A stretch of DNA of 64,000 bases from Anas platyrhynchos (GCF_047663525.1 NC_092601.1:16143501-16207500); one strand, 5' to 3'; counted from the stretch's first letter, positions 33,986 through 45,026 are shown. The notes: a model not told the origin generated them from the sequence alone. Made by a program: numbers and translations.

Positions 33986-34787
33986 CCTGAAATAGCTTGC
34001 TGCTTTTGAGTGACAGACTTGCATGCTTCCAGTCTAGTACTGAAGGGGGGTTAAGATTCCTGCAGCAGTCGGTGGTCAAGCCTGGCACCTTCTCACAGTG
34101 AACCTCATGCAGTTGATCCTTCTGGACACAGCACTGTCTTAACAAGTTGTGGTTGGCTTCAAATGAAATGTAAACCTTCGTAATAATGCAAAGCCAGTGA
34201 TTTTGGCAGCTCGCTATTCCACTCTGACTGAGCAAGCAGGTATTTTTTCCTATAGCAGATTTTATTAGGAGAGAGTAATCTTGCATGTTTTCCCCTCCAT
34301 TACCTTCATTGAATCATGTAGGAGGGAAGTATGTGTTTGGACAAGTAGCTGGATTTCGGAGTTTACAGATATCTGTACAAGTGTTTGAGATACATAATCC
34401 TCCCTTTGGGGATTATAAACCATTCCTCAAACTCTAGGTTTCATTTCATCAGGAACCGAAACATAGTGGTATTTTGAAAGGTAAACTACTTTGGTATATT
34501 TGCCGAGAATTGATAATAATTGTTTTGTTCATGTATATAAAGACAAAATATTTCTGTACCCACTCTACCGAGGTTAAATAGTTACCTTTGTCCTCCCTTG
34601 TCTTTGTGAAGGAGGTAGAATTTAAGTTCTTGGTTTATTTGACTAATGAAACACATTCTGAGTTCCAACATTGAATAGCTGTTTTTTTTTTAAGACCACA
34701 GTTGACATAAAGTAGCTGCATATGACTTAACATTTCCAAATGCTTAAAACAGAAATGTTTGCTGTGGAGCAAAGATACTCACCCAGA

Positions 34788-34818
<31 letters not shown>

Positions 34819-35639
34819 GGCATCTTAAAATTGTCCTTTCATCTCTGGCTCCCTGTGCACATCAGGCATGTTTCCTAATGCAGCCAGAGGAGAAGGCGTT
34901 TGGGAAAATCTGAATCTTCTGCTTGCTCCCCTCTGTGCGTCAGCCTGCTGCCTCTAATAGCTTTGACTGCTAACAGCTGGGATGATGGATGCTGCTGCTG
35001 CTGCTTCTGAGGGCAAATGGGAGCTGATGCTTTGGTGGCTAGTTGCCAAGGCACACTGTTAATGAACTTTTATGCTGGGGGAACCGTAGGGCAGAGAAGT
35101 ACCAGAGGGCAACGCGCCAAGCTGCCTGGCGCAGCGTCCTCTCCTCCCCACAGGCTGATGCAGAGTGCTGCAGTAAGAGCTTCAGGCTTATTAGCAGTCA
35201 GGAGGAAAGACGTGTCTAATGGGGAAATGTTAATGCCTTTTAACCTTTTGGAAGCTGTGGAGACCACCTGCCGAGCAGCTATTTATATCATCTCTTGCCC
35301 TTTTTGGAGAGCATCGTTTTTGAACGGGTCACAGAAAAGGCTGATGGCATCTTCTGTTGTCACGCTTTCTGCTGTGTCTCTGCCGTGCTTTCTTGTAGGT
35401 TTGAATCCTGAGAGCTCTTCTCCTTAATGCTGTGCAGGATGGCATCGGAGCCAAGCTTTGCTTCGAGCTCCTGAACGAGGTGTCTGATGTTTGTGCTGGC
35501 TGAAGGCCCTTCTGTAGGGCTCCTGGCCACAGTGAGGGCTGTGCTCCTCACCACGTGAAGACCCAGAGCTGCCCTTCTCCCACCTGGGGAGTAATACCAA
35601 CATAATCTCAAAACAAATTTACGCAGTGCGTTTTTCCAT
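33986..35639. other. FOXK1-AP5Z1 intergenic region
   Basis: No gene is recognised. It holds a poly-T tract at 34794-34818, a short GCT-type run near 34990-35007, a 136-codon plus frame at 35017-35427 without recognisable domains, and a minus frame at 35360-35611 discussed in the findings. Confidence 0.6.
34794..34818. repeat. Poly-T tract
   Basis: Run of about 25 T between FOXK1 and AP5Z1; on the minus strand it would be a poly-A, but no retrocopy was recognised next to it. Confidence 0.8.
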
Positions 35640-35802
35640 CACCCCTTTTGGGGTCGTTCAGCGTTATTTCTCCCAATGCCCCCCCCTCTCCCCGGAACCT
35701 TCCCTCGGGGGCGGAACCTTTGTAGCAGCACCGCGTCCCCCCGGAGCCATCCGCAGCGGACCGCCCGCCTCTGGGGGGCCGCTTTGGGCGCGGACCGGGG
35801 CG

Positions 35803-35813
35803 GCCGCCATGTT
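35803..35813 (+). promoter_or_regulatory. YY1 motif overlapping AP5Z1 start codon
   Basis: GCCGCCATGTT is an exact match to the YY1 consensus GCCGCCATNTT, and its ATG is the AP5Z1 initiator. Such sites are common just after start sites of CpG-island promoters. Confidence 0.6.
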
Positions 35814-35849
35814 CTCGGCGGCGGCAGAGAGCTTCCTGAGGCAGGCCCG
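35809..35849 (+). CDS. AP5Z1: AP5Z1 exon 1 (coding part)
   Basis: Encodes [13 protein letters not shown] plus part of an Arg codon. Donor CCCG|GTACCG is non-optimal but keeps the frame into exon 2 exactly as in the human protein. Intron 1 is only 121 bases and contains a G13 run. Confidence 0.88.
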
Positions 35850-38800
35850 GTACCGGCGGCACGGTTTGGGGGGGGGGGGGGCACGAATCGGGCCGGTCGC
35901 TGAGCTTTGTGAGGCTTTGTGAGGGCCGGAGCTCGGCCCTAACCCCCCTGTCGGCTCTCTCCCCCCGCAGGGAGGCCCAGCCGGAGGAGCTGCAGAGGTT
36001 CGCCGCCCGCGTCGCCGCCCAGCTGCAGGGCCCCGAGCCGGGCCCCGAGGCCGCCGCCTGCCTGCAGAGGCTGCACCTTGTTGTCGCCGCCAGCAAGTAC
36101 CCCCGCAGGTCGGTGCGGGCCTCAGCGGCTCTCTGGAGGCCAAACGTTACGGTTTGGGACAAAGCAGGGGGCTGGTGCTTCAAAAAGCACCCTCTCTGGT
36201 CTTAAAATACTGGGTTTGGTGTAAAAATAAAGCCTCCTTGGCTGCTTTTTCCCATTCCAAACTAGAAAGCAACCACCTTATTTTGCAGTGTGTGAAGCGA
36301 GTGTTTGTGTCCCTGCGCTCCTTCAAGCTGTGTGAAGGGACAAAATTCCGAAGTGAAGATAATAATTGACACATTAACCAGGGTTTCAGTCACGGGAGAT
36401 CGTCCCAAGGCCATGAATATTCAGAAAATAAACGTATCAATCTGTTGTTGCCTTGCATTGATGCATTACTGTGATGTTGCAGGCTAGATGGCGAGATTGT
36501 GGGCCTGCTGCAGAAGGTGCTGTGCTCCCCCAAGTGTCCCGAGCAGATTCAGTTGCTATGTGCGGCCATCCTGAGAGAGATGTCGCCGTGCAACGACCTG
36601 AGCCTCTCTTGTGAAAACATTCAAGACCCGAAGCTCCTGAGTCTGGTGTCCTCTGTCCTTTTGGCTCAGGTAAATGACACGCAAGCCATAAGTGTTCCCT
36701 CATCGATAGGGATTTGTTTTCTGATTCTTTGTTTTTTTGTTGAGCTCAAGTAGAATGAAAAGTAGTTGAAAACACCCAGGAGAAGCCAGAATTATTTCTG
36801 TGCTCATTTAAGGAACTTAATTGTTCTGCTTTGTGTAGGGAAAAAAAAAGGTGCTTTTATTTTCCTTCTAGTATTTGATAACAAAGACTGCTTAAAATTA
36901 CACAGTCTCTAGGGGCAAGAGATGTGTCAGCAACACAAATAAGCAGCGCTGTCATTTGCAATAGGTAGCAGCAATATATCTGTGGGGTGGGGAGAGGTTG
37001 TCTCGTCCTTTTTCCTTCACTGCACAGATCCACAAACCTTAAAATTCCTTGTCTGTATGTTTCTTTCATCAATTTATCCCCACCTATTTGCTAGAGAAGC
37101 ACGTAAAGTAGCCCCAGTCGTAGATGAGGTTCTGACATGAAGTTTCTCACTGGAAGCTTGCCTGTAATTTCCTAATTGCTTCTAGCGATCAGGTACAGAT
37201 CTGGCTATTAGATGGGGAGTGTCAGAGTTTGGTGTTTGTTCACTGCCTGCAGCAACCAGCTGTCCAAGACCCTGAGCAGCAGAGAAGGTTTACTTTTTGT
37301 TGGCGTGATGACATTTGCAGGGAAAGAAAATCTCTGGGAAGGCTGAGCCCACCTGTCATCGCTAACAAAGTCAGCTTGGACAGAAGGGTCTGATGGCGTC
37401 TCAGAACCACAGCTATAACAGCTTTATTTTCCTCGTTGTGAGGATACATCCTGAGCAGAGAGTCCTCTGATGTGTTGCAGCAGTCCATTTTCTGTTCCTA
37501 AATTCCTGACTTACCAATTGAGCTAGCAAACAGACCACCTTGGGAGCGGTTAATGCTCTCTGCTCTCAAAACGATGGCTCAGAGCAGTGTTTAATGTGAG
37601 GACATCCACTGCAGTTTTTAATTTCCACTTGAGGTGATGATTGTCCACAGACATCTTGCTCCATCCAAGTACTCTCCCGCCCTGGGATCTGTGGATTCAC
37701 ATTGCAGAAGAACTCTGTAATGGGTGATAAAATAGCCTGTGAGTTCTTTTTATCTTTGACATCGGTATTGGTACTTGATCAAAGAGTTTTGTTTTATGTA
37801 GCGTTGGTCTCTAGCACCGTTAGATCACCTGCCTACCTTTACCTCTGCTTTACTTTGAAGGGAGACAAGGCTGAAGTGGCTGCTGTGGGGCAGCGTGTCG
37901 TGAAAGTCCTTGAAGGAAGGCTGCCCGAGGGTCAGAGTTCTCGGTACCTTCTTCCCATCTTGTCCAACGTCATCAGTCTTTCACCAGAAGCTCTAACTGA
38001 AGGTAAATATATAGGAGACCCGGGACTGCTGTCTGGCAGTGATCTGTGGAGTGATCAGAAGGGTCTCTGAGGGCTTTGGATGTGAGCAGGACTTGGAAAC
38101 GGCTGTTAAAAGTGACGTCTCTGCCACAGGGAAAGTGAACTTCTCGGGGGAGGTACATTCCACCCCTTCAAAAACTGGGCTAGGCCTTCAGCTGCTTGGA
38201 TTCCTTCCAGGGGCCGGAGTCTCTGCTCTGTGCAGATTTGTGTCAAATGAAGCTGTACCCTAGGCAAGGTTTTCAGATACTGCAGGTGTGTGAAACTGTA
38301 GCTGTCCCGAAGAGCTGGCTGAGCAGGCAGGATTACCTGCCTTAGCTTCGGTGTGTCCCGTGTGAGGAATTTCTGCCTTTGTCTGCAGAGGTGAAGCCAG
38401 TCGCTGTCTGGATGGGTCTGACAGTGTTTATGCACCTTTGTCCTAATAACAGTTGTGAGCAGAGACAAAGGAAAAACCATCTCTGGAGTGATTTGGTACC
38501 AGAAGTCCTTGGTTCCAGCACTCGCTCCCTGACTTTTTCTCTGAGGAAACAGACAAAACAATAACATGGCCAGCAGGGAGAGGACACCAGGACTCTAACG
38601 TGGTGTGAGGAGGGTAGGGCATCCACCTTGGGGTGGATTTCTTTGCTGACAGCTGGATCAGAGACGGGTCTAAGCTGGAGAAAAACCACAGCAATTGAAG
38701 GGCAGCGGGGGGGCGTTGCAGAGGCTGCTTCTCTGCTTGGTCTTAGCAATGACCTTGTGACTTTTCTTTGTACAGAGCAGACCAATGTAGTCAGCAAAAA

Positions 38801-41800
38801 GATGGCCGACTGGCTGAGGTATGCAAGCATTCAGCAAGGAGTCGCTCAGCCTTCTGGAGGCTTCTTCTCCAATCCCAGAACCAGGCAGGTCAGTGTTGAA
38901 TTGCTGCTGTTACCTCATACAGGCATTTTCTAGTCAGCAGCTTGCTGTTACGAGTCCCCCAAATCAACTTATTTTGATAAAGAAGGGCTCAGAGGAGGTT
39001 TCTTTGCCTTCTCCTGTGGTCTCTCCCTGTGGGTCTAACCTGCTGCACCTTTTCTCCCAGCCTGGCCCTGTCACAGAGGTGGATGGTGCCATTGCCACAG
39101 ACTTCTTCACGGTGCTGTCTCTGGCTCAGCACTACACGGAGGACCAGTGGCTCAACATACAGGCCTTCTCCATGCTGCGGAAATGGCTGCTGTGCTACGG
39201 GGGCAAGGGGTTGAACGCACCCAGTTCAGGTACGAGCTGAAGGACTGCAGACCGGCGTGGGAAGGAGTATCACAAAACCCCCTGACTGATCCTTAGCGAC
39301 CCTTTTGTAAGGGGTTGCTAACTCAGTGGGTTCCCCAGTTTCAGGCAAAATGCCATGAGTCCCTGAGAAAAAAGGCTCAGGGGGTGGAAGACAACATCTC
39401 CTTATAGTTCCTGTGAGAAAACCTTCTACCCCAACATCCTTTACTTCTCAGTGCACCTGGGGACAGACAGCTCCCTCTCTGTTGCTCAGCAGCTAGCGAG
39501 CTACAGTGCCCGTGATGGGACCTCATATGTGGTAACGTTTTTTCTGTAGGTAGCCGATCAGAAATGGACAAATCTGTTATGTCCATGGTCTCAACTGCAT
39601 CCACATCCAGTCACCTGCTTCCCCCGAAGGAGCGGCTCCGGGAGAAAACCTTCGAGTACTGCCAGCGGCTTATTGAGCAGAGCAACAGGCGTGAGTTTTG
39701 CTTTGGAGCCTTTTTGGTAGTGTTGTTGAAAATGCTTCTGCTTTGCTGCTTCTGTGGGCTGGGATCTCACTCTCTGGAGCCCACAGGCCGGCTGGAGACA
39801 CGGGACTGGCTGCAGCTGCTGGTGAAAGCCAGTGACCATCCCCGGGCTGGGATTTTGGGAGGGATTTAGAGGCAATGCCCTCGTTTTGCCTCCAACCCTT
39901 GATCTGCAGGGGAGCTATAGAGCCTGGTTCTTATTAGCCTGGAATTGGGATCAGTATGTATTCCCACCTGTCTTGAAATTTGGATTAGAGTTTAACTTTG
40001 ACTTCTGTCTCTGGCAGAGGCCCTGAAGAAAGCTGATGGAGACCTGCAGAAAGCTGTAAGTACGCAGAGGTGGGGCTGAAGCTCTGGGAAGCTGTGCCAT
40101 GGCTTCCCCCACTCTGACCTGACTCTCTGTTCTCCTGCAGTGTCTCATTGAGGCGGTGACCATCATGGACATCATCTGCAAACAGGACTCCTCCTACGTG
40201 TACCGCGCGGCTGCCTTCCTGAAGGTCCTGCACAGCAGGATCAGCAGCGATGCCACTTATGCCAGGGCTCTGCTGCCCATTGCCCAGTTCTTCCTGAATC
40301 ACGGTGAGCCATCAGCTCTCCCCCTCTCTTCCAAGATCTAGCATTCTAACAGCACAGCCTTTTGTCCTGGCAGTTTGCTGGCTGCCAGAGGTCATAATTG
40401 AGCCTTGGCTATACTGTAGGATGGTGATCCCATGCCTGGAGACCCAGGAGCTGGGCTGTCCTTTGTGTGTGTGTGGCTCTTTTTCTTTATTTTGTTGTTT
40501 TTGTTGCTTTTTAAGAAAAACATGCTCCAAACTTAGCTTTTCCATATCCCCTAGAGCCCCTGTTGGCAGGGCTGCTGGGTGAGCTGTGCTCAGGAATGTG
40601 CTGTATCCTCCCAGGTGAGATGGCAGCTGTGGACTCAGATGCAATCTACAAACACTTATTCACTGATATCCCGGCTCAGCTCTTCCACAACGCATCCCTG
40701 GCCTTTGAATTTGTCCTGTTCTGCAAAGAAAACAGCCGGCTCTTCACTGAGACCTCCAGCATATTCAGGCAGAGCTTCCCAAACCTCTTTAAGGTACAGT
40801 TTGCAGGAACAGCACAGGAGACAGCCTGCTGCACTTCCCTTCTGTGCCTCTAGAACCTTCTGTTTGCCCTTCAGCACACCCCAGAGCCTGCTCTGTGCCT
40901 GTGTGAGAGGTGAGAAGCAAGTGTGAGTCTGAGGTGGAAAGAGGGTTCTGATTGTGATTAGCACTGCCAGGAGAAGAGAGTCTGGTTTAGTATTACAAGC
41001 AGTGAGCACAGTTGGGACACAGCAGTTTGTTTTTGGTAAACTTCAAGAAGTTGCACCTTGGCAGCCACTGAATCAGCTGCTAGATGCATGTGGTGAGCCA
41101 CCAGCAAAATCCCCAGCTCTTCACTGAATCCCTAGTTTTCTCCGTTTTTGCTCTTTAGAAGTGGTTTTCCCTTTCCCATCCCTTTTAATCACAGTTTGAG
41201 AATTGTCTGGGCTGCATGGTGGAGCACAGGGGACAGGACAGTACAGAACTTTTTTGCTTTTTTTTTTGCAGTTCCTGGCGTGGAACAGCCCACCTCTTAT
41301 CTCTGAGTTTGTGGACCTTCTCCCATTTCTGCTGGATGCAGGTACAGCCATTGAGATCTTCCATTTGCTGCTTGACCTGCCCTGCCTGACAGCGGCTCTG
41401 GATGTCCAAATGAGGTAATGCTACCTTCTCTTCCTCTCTTCTTCTCTTCCACTTGCTAATCAGAGTCTTGACATTGACCACACTCTTCTCTAAGCCTCAG
41501 CTGCCCTCTGGCTGCTGCTGTCAGAGAGTGAGAGGAATTTATTGCAGTCAGGTTAACACAAAGCTGCACAGGCATCAGCCTGGTTATCCCAGTAATGTGG
41601 TGTGCATGGGAAGAGAGGTTAACCAGCTCTTACTCTTTAATACTGGACTGCCTCTGAGGTTTAGGGAGTTGTAATTCCCCTCTCTATATCCAGCTCCAAA
41701 CTGTTGCCTCGTGCTGCTTGGAGTGTCTGCATGTGCCACTGCCTTGACACAGAGGTGTGGACTAGCTAGTCTTCCCTCCTTGCCCTTACCCCTTTTTAGT

Positions 41801-44378
41801 GCCTCTGTTCTCCTGGAGGCAGACAGAAGTTCATTCTAAAGTCATTAGGGAGTGGAGGAGTCTGTATCTCCGCTCTTCATTTTCTTCCCTGTCATTAGCA
41901 GCTCCTTCTGGAGAGCTTAGAAAAGGGAGTCATCCAAGAAGCAAGAAGTTGGTGGGCTTTGGTGCCTGAGGGTGCAGGGTGTCATTTTCCTATTTCCCAG
42001 AAGTGATACAGAAGCAGTTCTGGAACTATTGCCTGAATCCAGGGCTCTGAGCTCAGTGTGGGGACTTTTTCTCATCACTTCAGACACTCTGGTTCTCTGG
42101 CTTCCAGGGTGCCTGGGTTAGACCAACCTGCTGTCCCTGTTTCAGTGTTAAAGATATTCCACTGTTATGATCCAGCTGCAGCCTGGATCATTCTCACAAT
42201 TCATCACGTTCTGTGTTTGCCTCCTGCTAGGTCAACCTCTGCTTCCGAGAGGGCTTCCAGCGACCCCGCTGTGAAGCCAGCCACCTGCCTGGAGGCCTTT
42301 CGCCATCCCCTCTACAAGAGTGCCTTCCAGTACCTCCTCCGCATCGAGTCTGCTCCTGAAGAGTCTCCAGAGAGGTAGGAGGCTGATGCAGGGGACTGCC
42401 ACGAGGGTTTGGGTCAGCTTTCCAGGTCTAGGAGGCAGCTCTGGGACTGTTGAGAAAGGCTTTGTGGGGGTGTAGGGAAGGGAGGCCTGGAGAATAGTTG
42501 GGAACAGGCCTTTTTTGTTGCCCACAGGCTGATTCCACTTCGGCAGCTGCTGGGATCTCTGGCCAGCAGCCCAAGGGTTGTGCAGTGTGCAGATACCGTC
42601 CCTGTCTTACTGGAGCTCTTTTTCAGTGTGGTGGCAGAGGTAGGCCCTTCTGGGGAAATCCCAGGTGTGCTGTGGGGATTTCTTGTTACATGAAGAACGG
42701 TCACAGACACAAAAATACTAAGACACTGCAACTTCAAGAGAGAGATGTATGAGGGGATGATGGGATGGTCTAATTCTAGCCTAGACCACACTGAGCTGCT
42801 CACTGCATCCAGAAAGCAGAAAAGCTCCATGGTGCCGTGTTCACACTGTTCTCAGCCAGCTGTAATAAAGGAGGTGCACGTGCAGAGTGATTGCGTGGCT
42901 GCCTTTGTGCACTGCTCCCTTCGTGCTAAATCAGGCTATTTCTATGCTAACTTAGTCTTCTCTGGCTGGTTAGTTTGTTTTTTTGGCTGCTGGGAGTCAC
43001 TGGTGTTGCTGAAGCGTGGGCTGTTCTCAGTTTGCAGATGGTCCGCTGATAAACCAGCTGGTGGTGCTGCTGCTGCAGAGGAGCGACCAGCTCTACGACA
43101 TCCCAGCGTTTAAAGATGACGTGCACAGGTGAGACGAAAAGGGAGGCATGGCCATGCTCTCAGCCCTCCCTCTGGCTGTGGCCTGGCTTCCAAGGACAGC
43201 CCAGGAGCTGTTTCAGTCGCTGCTGAGGCTCATCTGGGGAGGGTGCAAAGTGGGACCCCCTCAGCCCTGCTGGATCCCATGGTCTGAGCTCTCTGTCTCT
43301 TCTCTTCCAGGGTGCTGAGCTCACAGCTGGTGATGCTGTGCAAGCTGCATCCTGCACTCATTGTGGAACTGTCCAAGGAGCTTCTGGAGTTCTCGGGGAC
43401 TGTCAGCAACATCCAGAACAAGGAGGCTGTCTTCACCCACGTGGTAAGTGGAGCCTGCTTGCGTCTGCCCCAGGGCGCTCCAGCTGCAGTGCAGTCTGTT
43501 GGTTGCCTTCCCTTTCCTCCTCTACTCTGTCCTAGCATTAGATACTTTGATTTGCCATTCCCTAAAAATGATAAGATCCCATTTCCTGTGCTTTTCCCTG
43601 AGCACATTCACCTTTGTTTCAGGTCTGGGCTATTGGAGAGTACATGTCTGTGTCCTACGACAAGCGCTGCACTGTGGAGCAGATCAACAGGTTCTTTGAG
43701 ACACTAGAGGCCGTGCTGTTTGAGGTCACCCAGGTCCGACCCCTGGCCAGCATTCCCAGCTATGCTCCCCGTGCCATCACTGTCCTTATGACTGCCTTGA
43801 CCAAGCTGGCAGCTCGCAGCCAGGACTTGATCCCCAGGTGAGGGCAGAGGGCTGAAACACACGGATCTGATGAGTCCGAGCGCAGATGTTTGCCGGTGTT
43901 ATACAATGGAACCTGAAACTAAAAGAGGACTAAGAAAAAAGTTGTGGAGGAGCAAAGTTTGGGGAAGTGGGATTCATCTGGTGACTTAACGCTCTGTGCA
44001 CCAGCAGGAGGGGTGGTTGGCTTCTGGTGTTTGCCTTCAACAAGCTTTTGGGGTACGCAGGGTGTGAAGATCCTGCCAGCTGAAGTTCGTGTCCTTCTCT
44101 TCTGCAGAGTGTCCTTGTTCCTGGCCAAGATGAGGACGTTTCTGCAGAGCCCTGCTGTCACCTCTGTGTACTGTGAAGAGGACCGTGAGGAGATCCTTAC
44201 CCGTGCAACCGAGCTGATGAACCTGCTGAAAATGCCAAGCGTGGCTCAGTTTGTCTTCACGCCATCTGTGGATGCGTCCCGCAGCCGGTTTCAGAAGGAG
44301 GTGAATGACACCCTCCCTTCTGCCCTGAGAATAGTGACCCGGCTCCTCGAGCCAGCTCCTGGCTTTGCGTCAGGCTGA
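35809..44378 (+). CDS. AP5Z1: AP5Z1, AP-5 adaptor complex zeta subunit (17 exons, complete)
   Basis: AP5Z1 (KIAA0415, SPG48) is the zeta subunit of the AP-5 adaptor complex, which works with SPG11 and ZFYVE26 in retrieval from late endosomes to the Golgi; loss in humans causes spastic paraplegia 48 (known). Seventeen exons join in frame: 35809-35849, 35971-36108, 36483-36669, 37861-38002, 38776-38888, 39061-39229, 39550-39690, 40018-40055, 40141-40303, 40615-40793, 41272-41414, 42231-42374, 42528-42639, 43031-43128, 43311-43443, 43623-43837, 44108-44378. They give 808 residues; human is about 807. The start MFSAAAES matches human MFSAGAES and has a strong Kozak context. Conserved blocks include [52 protein letters not shown] and [13 protein letters not shown]. 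The protein is an alpha-solenoid without catalytic motifs. Confidence 0.96.
35971..36108 (+). CDS. AP5Z1: AP5Z1 exon 2
   Basis: Acceptor CCCCCCGCAG, donor CGCAG|GTCGGT. Encodes [26 protein letters not shown]; very GC-rich, inside the CpG island. Confidence 0.93.
36483..36669 (+). CDS. AP5Z1: AP5Z1 exon 3
   Basis: Acceptor GATGTTGCAG, donor CAG|GTAAAT. Encodes [35 protein letters not shown] and [10 protein letters not shown]. Confidence 0.94.
37861..38002 (+). CDS. AP5Z1: AP5Z1 exon 4
   Basis: Acceptor TACTTTGAAG, donor GAAG|GTAAAT. Encodes [19 protein letters not shown] and [19 protein letters not shown]. Confidence 0.93.
38776..38888 (+). CDS. AP5Z1: AP5Z1 exon 5
   Basis: Acceptor CTTTGTACAG, donor CAG|GTCAGT. 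Encodes [16 protein letters not shown] and [12 protein letters not shown], highly conserved with human. Confidence 0.94.
39061..39229 (+). CDS. AP5Z1: AP5Z1 exon 6
   Basis: Acceptor TTCTCCCAG, donor TCAG|GTACGA. Encodes [19 protein letters not shown] and [16 protein letters not shown]. Confidence 0.94.
39550..39690 (+). CDS. AP5Z1: AP5Z1 exon 7
   Basis: Acceptor TTTCTGTAG, donor AGGC|GTGAGT. Encodes a Ser-rich variable loop, then [19 protein letters not shown] and IEQSNR. Confidence 0.92.
40018..40055 (+). CDS. AP5Z1: AP5Z1 exon 8 (38 bases)
   Basis: Very short exon: acceptor CTCTGGCAG, donor GCT|GTAAGT. Encodes [12 protein letters not shown]. Identified by exact phase fit and the match to human ALRKGDSDLQKA. 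Confidence 0.9.
40141..40303 (+). CDS. AP5Z1: AP5Z1 exon 9
   Basis: Acceptor TCTCCTGCAG, donor CACG|GTGAGC. Encodes [29 protein letters not shown] and [11 protein letters not shown]. Confidence 0.94.
40615..40793 (+). CDS. AP5Z1: AP5Z1 exon 10
   Basis: Acceptor ATCCTCCCAG, donor AAG|GTACAG. Encodes [35 protein letters not shown] and [10 protein letters not shown]. Confidence 0.94.
41272..41414 (+). CDS. AP5Z1: AP5Z1 exon 11
   Basis: Acceptor TTTTTTTGCAG, donor GAG|GTAATG. Encodes [37 protein letters not shown] and LDVQM. Confidence 0.94.
42231..42374 (+). CDS. AP5Z1: AP5Z1 exon 12
   Basis: Acceptor CTCCTGCTAG, donor GAGAG|GTAGGA. Encodes a Ser/Ala-rich loop and [19 protein letters not shown]. 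Confidence 0.92.
42528..42639 (+). CDS. AP5Z1: AP5Z1 exon 13
   Basis: Acceptor TTGCCCACAG, donor GAG|GTAGGC. Encodes [20 protein letters not shown] and [13 protein letters not shown]. Confidence 0.92.
43031..43128 (+). CDS. AP5Z1: AP5Z1 exon 14
   Basis: Acceptor TGTTCTCAG, donor CACAG|GTGAGA. Encodes [20 protein letters not shown] and [12 protein letters not shown]. Confidence 0.93.
43311..43443 (+). CDS. AP5Z1: AP5Z1 exon 15
   Basis: Acceptor TCTCTTCCAG, donor GTG|GTAAGT. Encodes [31 protein letters not shown] and KEAVFTHV. Confidence 0.93.
43623..43837 (+). CDS. AP5Z1: AP5Z1 exon 16
   Basis: Acceptor TTGTTTCAG, donor CCCAG|GTGAGG. Encodes [36 protein letters not shown] and [17 protein letters not shown]; the best conserved exon of the gene. 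Confidence 0.95.
44108..44378 (+). CDS. AP5Z1: AP5Z1 exon 17 (last)
   Basis: Acceptor CTTCTGCAG. Encodes [36 protein letters not shown] and [18 protein letters not shown], with TGA at 44376-44378. Confidence 0.95.
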
Positions 44379-44755
44379 GGGTTTGGGGTTGCTGGGAAGC
44401 TCCAACCTCATCTGTGACTGATCTGACAAAGCCACACTCGAGGCTCAGGCCCTGCTCTGAGCTGGGAATGAGGAACCATGATCGTGAGTGAAACAGAAAC
44501 CAGGAATAAGTAGAGCTGAGGCCGCTTTTTTGGTCTGAGCCTGTTTGTACATCTCTCTTCTAGCACTTCTTGTTTTTCTACCTCCTGCGTTTGTCCTACC
44601 TCTCCTTGGCCAGTATGGATTGAAAATACCAGTGGATTTGTGTGAATGGGGCGAGTGAGTGAGTGCCTGCATTAATCCCCTGCTAGCACATTTCCTGTGT
44701 GAGGTGGGGGAAGCAGAAGTGACTCCATTAAATCTGTTGTGAGCTCTCACTTGGC
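44379..44755 (+). other. AP5Z1: AP5Z1 3' UTR
   Basis: About 370 bases from the AP5Z1 stop to the expected cleavage site, 10-25 bases after the ATTAAA at 44727. Confidence 0.55.
44727..44732 (+). terminator. AP5Z1 poly(A) signal (ATTAAA)
   Basis: ATTAAA, the most common variant hexamer, followed by a GU-rich TCTGTTGTGAG. It is about 350 bases after the stop codon and is the only good signal before the opposing RADIL end. Confidence 0.6.
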
Positions 44756-44832
44756 TTCTGTCTTACTGTCACAGTGAACGTGTAGAAATCCGAGGGACCA
44801 GACAAAGAACTTAGAGAGATTTACTGATCCAG

Positions 44833-44838
44833 TTTATT
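44833..44838 (-). terminator. RADIL distal poly(A) signal
   Basis: TTTATT on the plus strand, so AATAAA for RADIL, followed on the minus strand by the GU-rich GTTCTTTGTCTGGT. It would give a RADIL 3' UTR of about 2.1 kb. Confidence 0.55.
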
Positions 44839-45026
44839 GTTGACACCAAGAGCATTTCGTAGTGTACATCAGCCCCATGTCACACAGGTGCCATGCTGCG
44901 TTCTGTATCTGCACAAGGAGTTTATACACGGTAGAGCTGTACAGTATTAACAAACAGGGAAGTAGATGGGTCCCATTGCTCCTCCCAGGAGAAGCAAGCT
45001 CTCATGCACAACAGTAAATAGCAGGG

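Larger units (their letters stand above)
35640..36150. promoter_or_regulatory. CpG island and AP5Z1 promoter
   Basis: A sharp change from AT-rich to GC- and CpG-rich sequence, with dense CG dinucleotides around the AP5Z1 start codon and exon 2. No TATA box is seen. This fits a housekeeping CpG-island promoter for AP5Z1. The transcription start is not fixed by sequence. Confidence 0.75.
36109..44107 (+). other. AP5Z1 introns longer than 300 bases
   Basis: Non-coding stretches lie at 36109-36482, 36670-37860, 38003-38775, 39230-39549, 39691-40017, 40304-40614, 40794-41271, 41415-42230 and 42640-43030. I see no additional exon, RNA gene or mobile element in them. Confidence 0.75.

Noticed and set aside
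35017..35427. 136-codon plus-strand frame between FOXK1 and AP5Z1
   Set aside because: No recognisable domain or family and no supporting splice or promoter features.
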